Origin: Bacillus vallismortis | Lineage (GTDB): Bacteria; Bacillota; Bacilli; Bacillales; Bacillaceae | NCBI RefSeq assembly: GCF_004116955.1 | Contig: NZ_CP026362.1 | Span: forward strand, 124,001-188,000 | DNA: 64,000 nucleotides | Direction of reading: 5' to 3' | The notes under the pieces: model-generated | The model's input: the letters and a program-made list of their open reading frames with translations, nothing else | The model's database searches: none | Told to the model about the DNA's origin: nothing | Made by a program: the position numbers and the translations under genes | Part shown: positions 1 through 8,513 of the stretch, one piece after another | How positions within the stretch are numbered: position 1 is the stretch's first letter | Layout: each line of letters begins with the position of its first letter

Positions 1-367
1 CCAAATGCCGTACGTCATGCCGTCGTAAACGGCTGAACCGTAAAATTGCACACCGTTTAAGTGATCTACATATTTCTGGCTCAAATTAAATACCATAACG
101 TTGTATTTCTGGCCGGAAGCGTAGAAGGAAGACTCCATAAGGTTTTTCACAAATCCATCCCGGTTCTGTGCGGATTTAATAGCGTCAGCAATCTGATTGG
201 CAATGCCAAGCACATCAAGGTTTACATGCAAACCGATCTCAGCGGCAGATGTTCCGGCCGTCGTGGTCTTCGGAGCGGGTTTTTTCTTCAGCTGAAGAAA
301 AGGACAAAAGGGCAATTGTCAAAGCGGCACCGAGCGCGAGTGTCATTGGGATACGAATACGTTTCAA
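1..367 (-). pseudogene. yvgO: yvgO, secreted stress protein, frameshifted and cut by window edge
   Basis: Read leftwards from a TTG start (365-367, with an AAAGGA ribosome site just upstream), the first about 26 codons encode a typical signal peptide (MKRIRIPMTLALGAALTIAL..SFSSA). The frame then hits a stop soon after. The mature YvgO-like sequence (AEIGLHVNLDVLGIANQIADA, NLMESSFYASGQKYN, VQFYGSAVYDG) runs openly to the left edge in another frame. The switch lies at a run of six A (plus-strand T at 280-285); five A would join the two halves. YvgO is known as a small exported, stress-induced protein with no assigned enzymatic role. The 3' end lies outside the window. The break is either a real one-base insertion or a homopolymer sequencing error. 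Confidence 0.75.
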
Positions 368-562
368 GTTGTTTCCTTTGTTTTTTATATGTGTTTACAA
401 TAATGGATTCCCACCTCATTCAAATAGGAAAAAATAGTGTGCGGCTGCCCTTGATGTGAGAAAAGAAACAGAAAGAGGATTTTAAGCGTATTATTGGTAT
501 CGGCTCGGAGGAGTGTGAGATAATATAGACGCTTATATTTCAATGAAAGGGTGGATGTTCAA

Positions 563-1393
563 GTGGCAACAAGTTTAAAAGATACTGTAAAGTTACATAA
601 CGGAGTTGAAATGCCTTGGTTCGGTCTAGGTGTTTTTAAAGTAGAAAACGGAAGTGAAGCGACTGAATCTGTGAAAGCGGCGATTAAAAACGGTTACCGC
701 AGCATTGATACAGCAGCTGTCTACAAAAATGAAGAAGGCGTTGGCATTGGAATTAAAGAATCCGGTGTGGCAAGAGAAGAGCTCTTCATTACATCAAAAG
801 TATGGAATGAAGACCAAGGCTACGAAACAACGCTTGCTGCCTTTGAAAAAAGCCTGGAAAGACTTCAGCTAGATTACTTAGATCTATATTTAATCCACTG
901 GCCTGGCAAGGATAAATATAAAGATACGTGGCGCGCGCTTGAAAAGCTGTACAAGGACGGAAAAATCCGCGCGATCGGCGTCAGCAATTTCCAAGTTCAT
1001 CATTTAGAAGAATTGCTGAAAGACGCTGAAATCAAACCGATGGTAAACCAAGTGGAATTTCACCCGCGTTTGACGCAAAAAGAATTAAGAGACTATTGTA
1101 AACATCAAGGCATCCAGCTGGAAGCATGGTCTCCGCTCATGCAGGGACAGCTTTTGGATAACGAAGTGCTTGCAGAGATTGCTGAAAAACACAATAAATC
1201 TGTGGCTCAAGTGATTTTGCGCTGGGATCTGCAGCACGAGGTTGTCACGATTCCGAAATCTATCAAAGAACACCGCATTATCGAAAATGCTGATATCTTT
1301 GATTTTGAATTGTCCCAGGAAGACATGGATAAAATCGACGCGTTAAACAAAGATGAGCGTGTCGGCCCAAATCCCGATGAGCTTCTGTTTTAA
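563..1393 (+). CDS. yvgN: YvgN, NADPH-dependent aldo/keto reductase (glyoxal/methylglyoxal reductase)
   Basis: Cytosolic aldo/keto reductase of 276 aa. With the GTG start at 563 the catalytic tetrad is D49, Y54, K79 and H112 (IDTAAVY, TSKVW, LIHWP). The family reduces glyoxal, methylglyoxal and other aldehydes with NADPH. The start was chosen because AAAGGGTGG (545-553) sits about nine bases upstream, and an upstream in-frame GTG at 551 overlaps that site. The gene converges on modB with a shared terminator. Its length is normal for the family, and the C-terminal cofactor segment (TIPKSIKEHRIIEN) is intact. Confidence 0.95.
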   Translation: MATSLKDTVKLHNGVEMPWFGLGVFKVENGSEATESVKAAIKNGYRSIDTAAVYKNEEGVGIGIKESGVAREELFITSKVWNEDQGYETTLAAFEKSLERLQLDYLDLYLIHWPGKDKYKDTWRALEKLYKDGKIRAIGVSNFQVHHLEELLKDAEIKPMVNQVEFHPRLTQKELRDYCKHQGIQLEAWSPLMQGQLLDNEVLAEIAEKHNKSVAQVILRWDLQHEVVTIPKSIKEHRIIENADIFDFELSQEDMDKIDALNKDERVGPNPDELLF

Positions 1394-1394
1394 T

Positions 1395-1423
1395 AAAAAA
1401 CTCCCCAAGATGGGGAGTTTTTT
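1395..1423. terminator. Bidirectional terminator between yvgN and modB
   Basis: Stem ACTCCCC / GGGGAGT with an AAGAT loop, flanked by runs of A on the left and T on the right, so it can end transcripts from either side. The modB stop codon lies in the right arm tail. Confidence 0.9.
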
Positions 1424-2105
1424 AGTGTGTTTTTTTCTGCTGAATAAAAAACAGCATCAAAAAGGAAATGACGACAATACAGACGACCCACGCCCAAGCA
1501 AGGGTATTGTTGCCGGAATCCAATGCGACATAAATAGCTGTCGGCAATGTTTGCGTAACACCGGGGATGTTTCCTGCAAACATGAGTGTTGCGCCAAACT
1601 CTCCGAGCGCCCGTGCAAGGCTGAGGATGCTTCCGGTCAGCAATGAGGGATAGGTGAGCGGGATGGAAATATGGATAAATACCTTCCATCTGCCGGCGCC
1701 GTCTACCATTGCAGCTCCCTGTATATCGCGATCAATGTCAGCAAATCCGGTTTTGGCGGATTGATACATAAGCGGAAAGGCCACAACAGCCGAGGCGATT
1801 ACAGCAGCCCACCAGGTGAAGATGACAGGCTGATGAAAGACCCACTCGATGGCCTGTCCGATAAAACTGTGCTTTCCGAAAATGACGATCAAGATAAAAC
1901 CGACAACAGTAGGCGGAAGAACGAGCGGAAGCATAAACAATGTTTCGAGCGCCGTTTTTCCGAAAAATGTTGCCCGCGACATCCATGCCCCCGCCAGTGT
2001 TCCGAGAATAATGACAGCAATTCCGGCAACTGCCGCGACCTGAAAGGAAAGCACAATAGGTGTGAAAAACGCTGAAGCGCTTATGTTACTTAGCAGTAAA
2101 ACCAT
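1422..2105 (-). CDS. yvgM: YvgM, molybdate ABC transporter permease (ModB-like)
   Basis: Integral membrane permease of 227 aa with about five to six helices. It carries the ABC permease EAA loop region (KVFIHISIPLTYPSLLTGSILSLARALGEFGAT, broken here for reading), characteristic of ModB/CysT. It would carry molybdate handed over by the adjacent ModA lipoprotein. The ATG at 2103-2105 lies inside the end of modA (stop 2086-2088), so the two genes overlap by 20 bases and are translationally coupled. No ModC-type ATPase gene follows, so the ATP-hydrolysing subunit must come from elsewhere. Confidence 0.9.
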   Translation of the reverse strand: MVLLLSNISASAFFTPIVLSFQVAAVAGIAVIILGTLAGAWMSRATFFGKTALETLFMLPLVLPPTVVGFILIVIFGKHSFIGQAIEWVFHQPVIFTWWAAVIASAVVAFPLMYQSAKTGFADIDRDIQGAAMVDGAGRWKVFIHISIPLTYPSLLTGSILSLARALGEFGATLMFAGNIPGVTQTLPTAIYVALDSGNNTLAWAWVVCIVVISFLMLFFIQQKKTH

Positions 2106-2868
2106 ATTTCTCAAATACTTTCATTGCTTCATCGGATTGCAGGTAATCGTAAAATTCCTTCGCTTCCTTACGGTGTTTTGTAGCTTTTACGATCCCTAGC
2201 GGATAGACAATCGGGCTGTGGGTATCTGCTTTTGCCTCGTCAATGATGTTGACTTTTTTTGAGATCAGGGCATCTGTTTTATAAACAATGCCTGCGTCCA
2301 CATTGCCGGTTTCAACATAAGAAAGAACTTGGCGGACGTCTTTTCCGTAAACGATCTTATCCTTTACTTTGTCCCATAGAGACAGCTTTGTCAGTGATTC
2401 TTTCCCGTAAGCTCCTGCCGGCACGGATTCCGGCGTCCCGAGGGCGATTTTTTCTGAATTAGCCAGATTGCTGAAACTTGTCACAGGCGAATCTCCGTTT
2501 TTCGGCACGACCAGCACGATTTCATTGCCAACTAAATCAGTGCTGTCTTTTTTGGCGATATCGCCGTCATCCACCAGCTTTTGAAATTTATCCTCAGCAG
2601 CTGAGAAGAACAGATCTGCCCCTGCTCCTTGAGAAATCTGTTTTTGCAAGGCGCCTGATGAGCCATAGTTATTTTGGATTGTGATGTGTTGATGTTCTTT
2701 TTCATAGTTCTGTTGGATTTCCTCAAGCGCATCCTGTGCACTGGCAGCAGCTGAAATGGTTAACGTTACGTTTTTCTCGCTATCCGTTGAAGACTGGTTT
2801 GCGGTGCAGCCTGCTGAAAGCAGAATAGCCGTTAAGGCTGCTGTTAACATGAAATATTTTTTAAACAT
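2086..2868 (-). CDS. yvgL: YvgL, molybdate-binding lipoprotein (ModA-like)
   Basis: Extracellular solute-binding protein of 260 aa. A lipoprotein signal ends in the lipobox LLSAGC, giving a lipidated Cys near residue 21. The type-II binding-protein fold is recognisable from SAAASAQDALEEI near the N-terminus, YGSSGALQKQI, FSAAEDK and the late GNVDAGIVYKTDA, all typical of ModA, which binds molybdate or tungstate. First gene of a two-gene operon with yvgM. The start has a good ribosome site (AAGGGGTGCA, minus strand). The promoter region contains a perfect palindrome at 2880-2905, and the divergent gene encodes the probable regulator. Confidence 0.92.
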   Translation of the reverse strand: MFKKYFMLTAALTAILLSAGCTANQSSTDSEKNVTLTISAAASAQDALEEIQQNYEKEHQHITIQNNYGSSGALQKQISQGAGADLFFSAAEDKFQKLVDDGDIAKKDSTDLVGNEIVLVVPKNGDSPVTSFSNLANSEKIALGTPESVPAGAYGKESLTKLSLWDKVKDKIVYGKDVRQVLSYVETGNVDAGIVYKTDALISKKVNIIDEAKADTHSPIVYPLGIVKATKHRKEAKEFYDYLQSDEAMKVFEKYGFTAK

Positions 2869-2879
2869 GATTGCACCCC

Positions 2880-2905
2880 TTATAATTAGTTATATCTAAT
2901 TATAA
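2880..2905. promoter_or_regulatory. Perfect palindrome between modA and yvgK, candidate YvgK operator
   Basis: Ten-base arms TTATAATTAG and CTAATTATAA are perfectly complementary around the 6-base spacer TTATAT. It lies 12 bp from the modA start, where it would overlap the promoter or 5' leader. The divergent neighbour encodes an HTH protein fused to a molybdate-binding domain, which suggests autoregulated control of uptake. The position and symmetry are seen directly; the protein that binds it is inferred. Confidence 0.6.
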
Positions 2906-2978
2906 CTGATTATGTTTGGTTTATGTGGGTTTTTATACATTCGTTGAAAAGGTATAATAAAATAGGGAGGTGATGATA

Positions 2979-3905
2979 ATGAATGAAACCTCTTCCTATA
3001 CAATAGAAGAAGTTGCAGGTCTGCTGAAGGTATCAAAGCTGACCGTTTATGATTTAATTAAAAAAGGCGTGCTTCCTGCTTACCGTGTCGGAAGGCAGAT
3101 GCGTGTTGACGAAGAAGATTTAAAGCAATACAAAACGAATATGAGAATGTCTCAGCCCATTGCCGTTGCCGAAGAGCCGAAACAGATGCAGGAGGCGGAA
3201 CCGGATGGCAGAAAGAATGTCATGATCAGCGGACAGGACATTTCGATGGATCTGCTCAGCAAACATTTGGAGAATGCGATTCAGGAGACGCCGCTTAGGA
3301 AATACAAAGGGAGCTTAAACAGCCTGATTGATATGTATCAAGGCAAGTGTGACATTGTCAGCCTGCATTTGTATGATGCGGAAACGGGGCAATATAATGC
3401 GCCTTATGCAAAACGGATCTTGTCAGGCGAACCGTTTTGCCTGATCAACGCCGTTCTCCGCAAAGCCGGACTGTATGTGCAAAAAGGGAATCCAAAAAAC
3501 ATTCAAGGCTGGGATGACCTAAGAAGGGCAGATATTCGGATGATCAACAGGGAAAAGGGTTCGGGCGCCAGAGTGCTGCTTGATGAACAGCTTGGCTTAC
3601 TTGGTGTGAATCCGGCTGACATAAAGGGATACGGCGATATCGTGACCGATCATTACGCAGTCGCTTCACAAGTCTCAAGCGGACAGGCTGACGCGGGAAT
3701 CGGAGCGCAGCACGCGGCACATATGGGCAGTGTGGATTTTATCCCGCTCATCGACGAACAATATGATATCGTCGTTTTGAAAAAACAGGAGCAGCTGGTG
3801 AAAGCTGTGAAGGAGATCTTGAACTCTGAGGACTACAAAGCGAGTCTATCTCATTTAAACGGCTATCAAACGAATCTGACTGGAAAAGTGATGTTTGAAA
3901 CGTGA
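2979..3905 (+). CDS. yvgK: YvgK, HTH regulator with molybdate-binding (PBP-like) domain
   Basis: 308 aa. Residues about 6-50 form an excisionase/MerR-like helix-turn-helix (SYTIEEVAGLLKVSKLTVYD..YRVGRQMRV). Residues about 85-300 form a periplasmic-binding-protein-like domain (EKGSGARVLLDEQLG, SGQADAGIGAQ) of the family found in molybdate-responsive regulators. It probably senses oxyanion in the cytosol and controls the divergent modAB genes. The ATG at 2979 follows GGGAGGTGAT; a GTG at 2970 overlaps that site and was rejected. Confidence 0.9.
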   Translation: MNETSSYTIEEVAGLLKVSKLTVYDLIKKGVLPAYRVGRQMRVDEEDLKQYKTNMRMSQPIAVAEEPKQMQEAEPDGRKNVMISGQDISMDLLSKHLENAIQETPLRKYKGSLNSLIDMYQGKCDIVSLHLYDAETGQYNAPYAKRILSGEPFCLINAVLRKAGLYVQKGNPKNIQGWDDLRRADIRMINREKGSGARVLLDEQLGLLGVNPADIKGYGDIVTDHYAVASQVSSGQADAGIGAQHAAHMGSVDFIPLIDEQYDIVVLKKQEQLVKAVKEILNSEDYKASLSHLNGYQTNLTGKVMFET

Positions 3906-3931
3906 AAAATCCCTCTGTAAAGAGGGATTTT
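3905..3931. terminator. Terminator between yvgK and yvgJ
   Basis: Stem AAAATCCCTC / GAGGGATTTT with loop TGTAAA. A/T tails on both sides make it suitable for both converging genes. Confidence 0.85.
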
Positions 3932-3932
3932 G

Positions 3933-5786
3933 TCATTCAGAAAACCTGAGCAGGTCACCGTTTAAAATTTTATCAGAGAGAGACAGCTCTTCAGTTGCTT
4001 TCTCTTTATAAGGGAGGCATGCGTCCTGGTCTTCCAGCACTTTCCCTGTTTGTTGGCTGTAGCACGTGTTTTTTGTATAGATATAGTCGTTCGTAATAAA
4101 ACTGCCGTTTCGCAGCACGGTGAATGGCGTTCGGTCGTTTGACAGCAAATCATTGCCGAATTGGATATCGCCCTTTGTCTCAATGCCGAGAAGATGCATC
4201 AGTGTCGGCCTAACGTCGACCTGTCCTCCGGCATCATGGATGGTTTCCGGCTTTTGATCTGTGATTCCCGGGATATGTATGATAAATGGCACCCGCTGGA
4301 GCTGAACGTTGTCATACGGCGTAATTTCATCTTTCCCTAAAAATGCTGCCATCGCCTCATTATGGGCTTCAGAAATGCCATAATGATCTCCCATGAATAC
4401 AATCATCGAATTTTCGTATAAACCTTCATCCTTCAGTTTTTTGATAAAGTGCTTCAACGCCTCATCTTCATAGCGCACCGTGGTTACATAGCGGTTTAAC
4501 AGGTCACTGCTTGAATCAAATTCATCTATCAGCTGATCCTTTTCATCAATCTCAAACGGAAAATGATTCGTCAGCGTGATGAAATTGCTGTAAAACGGCT
4601 GCGGCAGACTTTTGAGCTTGCCGGCTGACTGTTCTAAAAATTCCTTATCCTTCAGGCCCCAGCTTGTCGATGTCCCGGGAGTGACATGGAAATCATCAAC
4701 ATCAAAAAAGCGGTCAATCCCAAATGTCTCGTACATCACATCTCGGTTCCAAAATGTTTTATGGTTGGCGTGAAAAACAGCTGAGTAATAATCATGTTGT
4801 TTCAGCGATTTGTACATCGTGTGAAATTGATGGTCGCTTTTTGTGAAAAAGACGGCGCCGCTAAGGGAAGGATACAGCGAATTAGCGACGATGAATTCTG
4901 AATCGGATGTTTTGCCTTGTTCTGTTTGCTGATAGAAATGATCAAAGGAATAGCTTTTTTTGATGAAATCATTCATAAACGGGGTGATTTCTTTTCCATT
5001 TACCTTTTCATTCAAAACAAAGCTTTGGGTCGATTCAAGCGTTACAAAGATAACGTTGCGCCCCTTCGCCAGCCCGAATTTGCTTTGGTCAGGCTTGCTG
5101 TAATCAGCCTCTGTATAGTTTTTAATCGCAGTCATGCTGTCTTCATTGGCAAATGCCTTCGCGCTTACATTTACAGTCTGAGAAACCGTATCGTATATAT
5201 GGAATTGAAACAGCCCGATGCTTTTGACGAGCATTTCCCGGTCAAAGGAATGTGACAAAAGCTTCGGCTGCTGTACTTCTGCAAGTGCCAGAGTGCAGAG
5301 AATCAAGCCGCAGGAAGCGGCATAGTACCGTTTAATCGTGCGGGGGGCTGCTTTTGTCTGCGGTTTCTTCTCTTTTCGGGCAAGCAGCAGCAAACAAACC
5401 ATATCCGCAAACAGAGCGATAAACAAAGGGTTGAACAGTTCTTTTACACTGCTGCCCATATCGCTCATGTTACTGGCCTGAAACAAAACCGGGATGGTAA
5501 TAAAATCGATATAAAAGCCGTAAAAAATCGTATTGGAGATCAAGATGGCAGTCAGAACCAAATTGGCAATCAGCAAAAAGACCCGCTGCTTGATATCTTT
5601 CAGGAGCAGGCCAATCCCGAATAAAGGAAGGATAAAGCTGAGCGGATTGATCAGCAGTATTAGCTCCTCCAATAGGGAATCAATCTGCAAATGAAAGCCG
5701 AGTTTATAAATCGCATACGTTTTCACCCACATGAATACGATTGAAATACATAAAAACCGCTGATTATGAAAAAAGGTTCCTTTCAT
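3933..5786 (-). CDS. yvgJ: YvgJ, lipoteichoic acid synthase family protein (LTA primase)
   Basis: 617-aa membrane enzyme of the LtaS family: about five N-terminal helices (residues about 10-185), then an extracellular alkaline-phosphatase-fold sulfatase domain. Visible active-site pieces are VTLESTQSF (metal-binding Glu and catalytic Thr region), FWNRD, and MGDHYG near the C-terminus. The family transfers glycerol phosphate from phosphatidylglycerol. B. subtilis YvgJ is the paralogue described as a primase that adds the first glycerol phosphate to the glycolipid anchor. Start ATG 5784-5786 has GAGGAG upstream. It stands alone, ending at the terminator shared with yvgK. Confidence 0.92.
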   Translation of the reverse strand: MKGTFFHNQRFLCISIVFMWVKTYAIYKLGFHLQIDSLLEELILLINPLSFILPLFGIGLLLKDIKQRVFLLIANLVLTAILISNTIFYGFYIDFITIPVLFQASNMSDMGSSVKELFNPLFIALFADMVCLLLLARKEKKPQTKAAPRTIKRYYAASCGLILCTLALAEVQQPKLLSHSFDREMLVKSIGLFQFHIYDTVSQTVNVSAKAFANEDSMTAIKNYTEADYSKPDQSKFGLAKGRNVIFVTLESTQSFVLNEKVNGKEITPFMNDFIKKSYSFDHFYQQTEQGKTSDSEFIVANSLYPSLSGAVFFTKSDHQFHTMYKSLKQHDYYSAVFHANHKTFWNRDVMYETFGIDRFFDVDDFHVTPGTSTSWGLKDKEFLEQSAGKLKSLPQPFYSNFITLTNHFPFEIDEKDQLIDEFDSSSDLLNRYVTTVRYEDEALKHFIKKLKDEGLYENSMIVFMGDHYGISEAHNEAMAAFLGKDEITPYDNVQLQRVPFIIHIPGITDQKPETIHDAGGQVDVRPTLMHLLGIETKGDIQFGNDLLSNDRTPFTVLRNGSFITNDYIYTKNTCYSQQTGKVLEDQDACLPYKEKATEELSLSDKILNGDLLRFSE

Positions 5787-5885
5787 TAATATGGCTCCTC
5801 ACGTTTTCTTGGTCATCTGCATGAAATGCTTCTTATGTAAAATCTACTAAAAACAGCCCGTTAGAACAAGCGTCAGCACTCACGT

Positions 5886-6368
5886 TTAAATCATGCGTCC
5901 ATGAAACAGCATATAAAAGTAGTAACATGAAGCAATTGTCAGGCCGGCTAACACAAGCTGCTCAGAAAAACTGCCTGTCTTCATATATAATGGGAGCCTC
6001 ACGCGAATCGTTGATGGGAATAGCAGTTTAATTCCGTTCACCGTCCAAGCGTCAAGGATCAAGTGGCTCGCCATTCCGATCATCAGTCCGGTTGATATGT
6101 TTTGATCTGGAATATATGTGGCTGTGATAAAAAACATGATGAGCAGAAACAGCAGGCTGTGCGTAAACGTCCGATGGCCGAAAACGGAGCTGACGACTTT
6201 CGCAAGGATAGGAAATCTTCTCCCGATTTTGCTTTGCGTGTGGCAGATATCGGGAATCAATGCCCCAACCGCGCCGGACGCTGCCATAAGCGCAGGATCA
6301 AATCCATAATAATAAGCCGCTGCCGTACAAGAAGCGATGCCTCCCATGATGTGTGTTTTTCCTGTCAT
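5886..6368 (-). CDS. yvsG: YvsG, YdjM-type membrane metal-dependent hydrolase family protein
   Basis: 160 aa. An N-terminal MTGKTHIMGG, a conserved DICHTQSKIGRR loop, FGHRTFTHS and ASHLILDAWT give the His/Asp pattern of the YdjM/LexA-regulated inner membrane family, set among about four helices. The biochemical role is unknown; the family is called metal-dependent hydrolase from sequence only. The start at 6368 was chosen over the longer frame because AAAGGAGAAGCGG lies directly before it. It is transcribed in the same direction as yvgJ, about 100 bp upstream of it, possibly in one unit. Confidence 0.85.
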   Translation of the reverse strand: MTGKTHIMGGIASCTAAAYYYGFDPALMAASGAVGALIPDICHTQSKIGRRFPILAKVVSSVFGHRTFTHSLLFLLIMFFITATYIPDQNISTGLMIGMASHLILDAWTVNGIKLLFPSTIRVRLPLYMKTGSFSEQLVLAGLTIASCYYFYMLFHGRMI

Positions 6369-6533
6369 TTTCCGCTTCTCCTTTATCTTTTGCAAAAAAT
6401 CTCTGAATTACAAATATAGCAAGAGAATGTATGTTTGATCAACAGGACTTTGAACGATAAAACATTTCTCGTATAATTTTTTGAGAAAAAGGCATCTTAA
6501 TCATGTACCTATTTTCTAAAAGAGGTGATTCGA

Positions 6534-6674
6534 ATGGATTTCTTTAATAAAGATAAAGGAAAACGTTCTGAAAAAGAAAAAAACGTCATTCAGGGAGCTC
6601 TTGAAGATGCGGGTTCAGCCTTAAAAGATGATCCGCTTCAAGAAGCAGTGCAAAAAAAGAAAAATAATCGATAA
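6534..6674 (+). CDS. Small hydrophilic protein, 46 aa
   Basis: ATG at 6534 is preceded by AGAGGTGAT at good spacing and followed by a terminator hairpin, so this looks like a real gene. The product is highly charged (MDFFNKDKGKRSEKEKNV..), with 14 Lys/Arg and no membrane segment or Cys. The second half (IQGALEDAGSALKDDPLQEA) could form an amphipathic helix. I do not recognise a family. It lies between yvsG (divergent) and the lysine riboswitch of yvsH. Confidence 0.7.
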   Translation: MDFFNKDKGKRSEKEKNVIQGALEDAGSALKDDPLQEAVQKKKNNR

Positions 6675-6678
6675 TCAC

Positions 6679-6710
6679 ATGCGGATAGGGCTAGGGCTCT
6701 ATCCGTATTT
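6679..6710 (+). terminator. Terminator after the 46-aa gene
   Basis: Stem ATGCGGATAG / CTATCCGTAT (one G-T pair) with a 10-base loop and a short T run. It lies just past the stop codon at 6674 and separates this gene from the riboswitch leader. Confidence 0.7.
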
Positions 6711-6778
6711 CCATCTGTTCCCTTTGACAGATCATCCTTTCTTTGATAACCTTCTGGGAGTAACTGAATCATTAAATC

Positions 6779-6948
6779 CTCACTCTTTCTCAGTGAGGTA
6801 GAGGTTGCGCGGATGATGAGTAGCACATGCCAGGCTGACAGGAGCTGTTTAACATGTGTAAAAGGCATCAGCGCCGAAGTGTGGAGAAAGCCGATCCTTT
6901 CTCTATGCTGGGACTGTATCTGAATAAGTGCAGGACTGCCGCGTGCTT
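6779..6948 (+). ncRNA. Lysine riboswitch (L box) of yvsH
   Basis: The 5' leader of yvsH holds the L-box landmarks in order: GAGGTAGAGGTTGCGC (6795-6810), GATGAGTAGCAC (6814 on), GCGCCGAAGTG (6871 on), ATGCTGGGACTG (6905 on) and CAGGACTGCC (6931-6940), closing the aptamer with CACTCTTTCTCAGTG-type paired arms at its base. Lysine binding normally favours the downstream terminator. In B. subtilis an L box precedes yvsH, matching the amino-acid transporter that follows. Confidence 0.93.
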
Positions 6949-6991
6949 TTTCGCGGAGGGCTATCCGGAGATCAAGGGTGTGTGTTTCTTT

Positions 6992-7020
6992 AAGCATGGA
7001 CTTTTGTTCAGGCTTTTTTT
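6992..7020 (+). terminator. Riboswitch-controlled terminator upstream of yvsH
   Basis: Stem AAGC.TGGA / TTCA.GCTT (one internal A-G mismatch) followed by seven or more T, about 50 bp after the aptamer and 54 bp before the yvsH start. It is the expected expression platform for transcription attenuation by lysine. Confidence 0.7.
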
Positions 7021-7074
7021 GCGTTTACATGATCTCGGGGTCTGGTCCGTACAAAGAATCATGGAGGTACTGGA

Positions 7075-8475
7075 ATGGAACAGACGAAAAAATGGGGTTT
7101 TTGGTTATTAACGGCGTTTGTCGTTGGAAATATGGTTGGATCGGGAATTTTCTCCTTGCCGAGCTCGCTTGCTTCAATCGCGAGTCCGTTTGGCGCCACG
7201 TCCGCTTGGCTTTTGACAGGTGCCGGCGTGCTGATGATTGCACTTGTCTTCGGACACTTGTCCATCCGCAAGCCTGAACTGAAAGCGGGACCGCAGAGTT
7301 ATGCAAGGGCGCTGTTCTCTGATCCGAAAAAAGGGAACGCGGCCGGTTTCACAATGGTATGGGGCTACTGGGTGGCGAGCTGGATCAGTAACGTGGCGAT
7401 TATCACAAGTCTCGCAGGTTACTTGACTTCGTTCTTCCCGATCCTGGTTGATAAACGTGAAATGTTTTCGATCGGCGGGCAAGAGGTGACTCTTGGCCAA
7501 TTGCTGACGTTTGCTGTATGTACGGTCTTGTTATGGGGCACGCACACGATTCTCGTTACTAGCATTAACGGTGCAAGTAAATTGAACTTTGTCACGACGC
7601 TTTCTAAAGTATTAGGTTTTGTCTTCTTTATCGTTGCCGGATTGTTTGTGTTTCAAACGGCATTATTCGATCAATTTTATTTCCCGGTTCAAGGAGAAAA
7701 CGGCACAAGCATTGGAATTGGCGGGCAGGTGCATAACGCCGCGATTTCTACACTGTGGGCGTTTGTCGGCATTGAATCAGCGGTTATTCTGTCAGGCCGT
7801 GCGCGCTCTCAGCGTGAGGTGAAACGCGCGACAATTACCGGATTATTGATTGCATTGAGCATTTATATTATTGTGACTTTGATTACCATGGGTGTTCTGC
7901 CGCATGATAAGCTTGTCGGTTCTGAAAAACCGTTTGTTGATGTGCTGTATGCGATTGTTGGAAACGCGGGAAGCGTGATTATGGCACTTTTGGCCATCCT
8001 TTGTTTATTCGGAACGATGCTCGGCTGGATTTTGCTCGGCTCTGAGGTTCCATATCAAGCGGCTAAAGCGGGAGATTTTCCGGCATTCTTTGCGAAAACG
8101 AATAAAAAGGGAAGTCCGGTTATCGCGCTTATCATTACAAATGTCATGTCACAAGTCTTCATTTTCTCGGTTATTTCCCGGACAATAAGTGACGCATTTA
8201 CGTTTTTAACGACAGCGGCAACGCTTGCCTATTTAATTCCGTATTTAGTATCAGCGATTTACAGCTTGAAGCTTGTCATCAAAGGTGAAACGTATGACCA
8301 GCTGAGAGGCTCCCGTGTCAAAGACGGATTGATCGCGATATTAGCGTGCGCGTACTCATTGTTTGTCATCATAACAGGCACAGCGGATTTAACGACATTT
8401 ATTCTCGGCATCGGTTTATTCTTTGTCGGATTGATCGTTTATCCATTTGTTGTTAAAAAGTTTCAGAAAGCATAA
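7075..8475 (+). CDS. yvsH: YvsH, basic amino acid (lysine-type) APC transporter
   Basis: 466 aa with about 12 predicted membrane helices. The start of helix 1 carries the APC-superfamily motif VVGNMVGSGIFSLP. The closest functional group is the arginine/ornithine and lysine transporters (APA family). Control by a lysine riboswitch argues for lysine uptake or exchange. GGAGGT at the proper distance precedes the ATG at 7075. It is transcribed alone and ends at a strong terminator shared with the opposing small membrane gene. Confidence 0.93.
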   Translation: MEQTKKWGFWLLTAFVVGNMVGSGIFSLPSSLASIASPFGATSAWLLTGAGVLMIALVFGHLSIRKPELKAGPQSYARALFSDPKKGNAAGFTMVWGYWVASWISNVAIITSLAGYLTSFFPILVDKREMFSIGGQEVTLGQLLTFAVCTVLLWGTHTILVTSINGASKLNFVTTLSKVLGFVFFIVAGLFVFQTALFDQFYFPVQGENGTSIGIGGQVHNAAISTLWAFVGIESAVILSGRARSQREVKRATITGLLIALSIYIIVTLITMGVLPHDKLVGSEKPFVDVLYAIVGNAGSVIMALLAILCLFGTMLGWILLGSEVPYQAAKAGDFPAFFAKTNKKGSPVIALIITNVMSQVFIFSVISRTISDAFTFLTTAATLAYLIPYLVSAIYSLKLVIKGETYDQLRGSRVKDGLIAILACAYSLFVIITGTADLTTFILGIGLFFVGLIVYPFVVKKFQKA

Positions 8476-8476
8476 A

Positions 8477-8513
8477 CAAAAGACACCTGATTCGCTTTGT
8501 CAGGTGTCTTTTG
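8477..8513. terminator. Bidirectional terminator after yvsH
   Basis: Long stem CAAAAGACACCTGA / TCAGGTGTCTTTTG around TTCGCTTTG, with A/T tails on both sides. It serves yvsH on plus and the 89-aa gene on minus. Confidence 0.9.
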
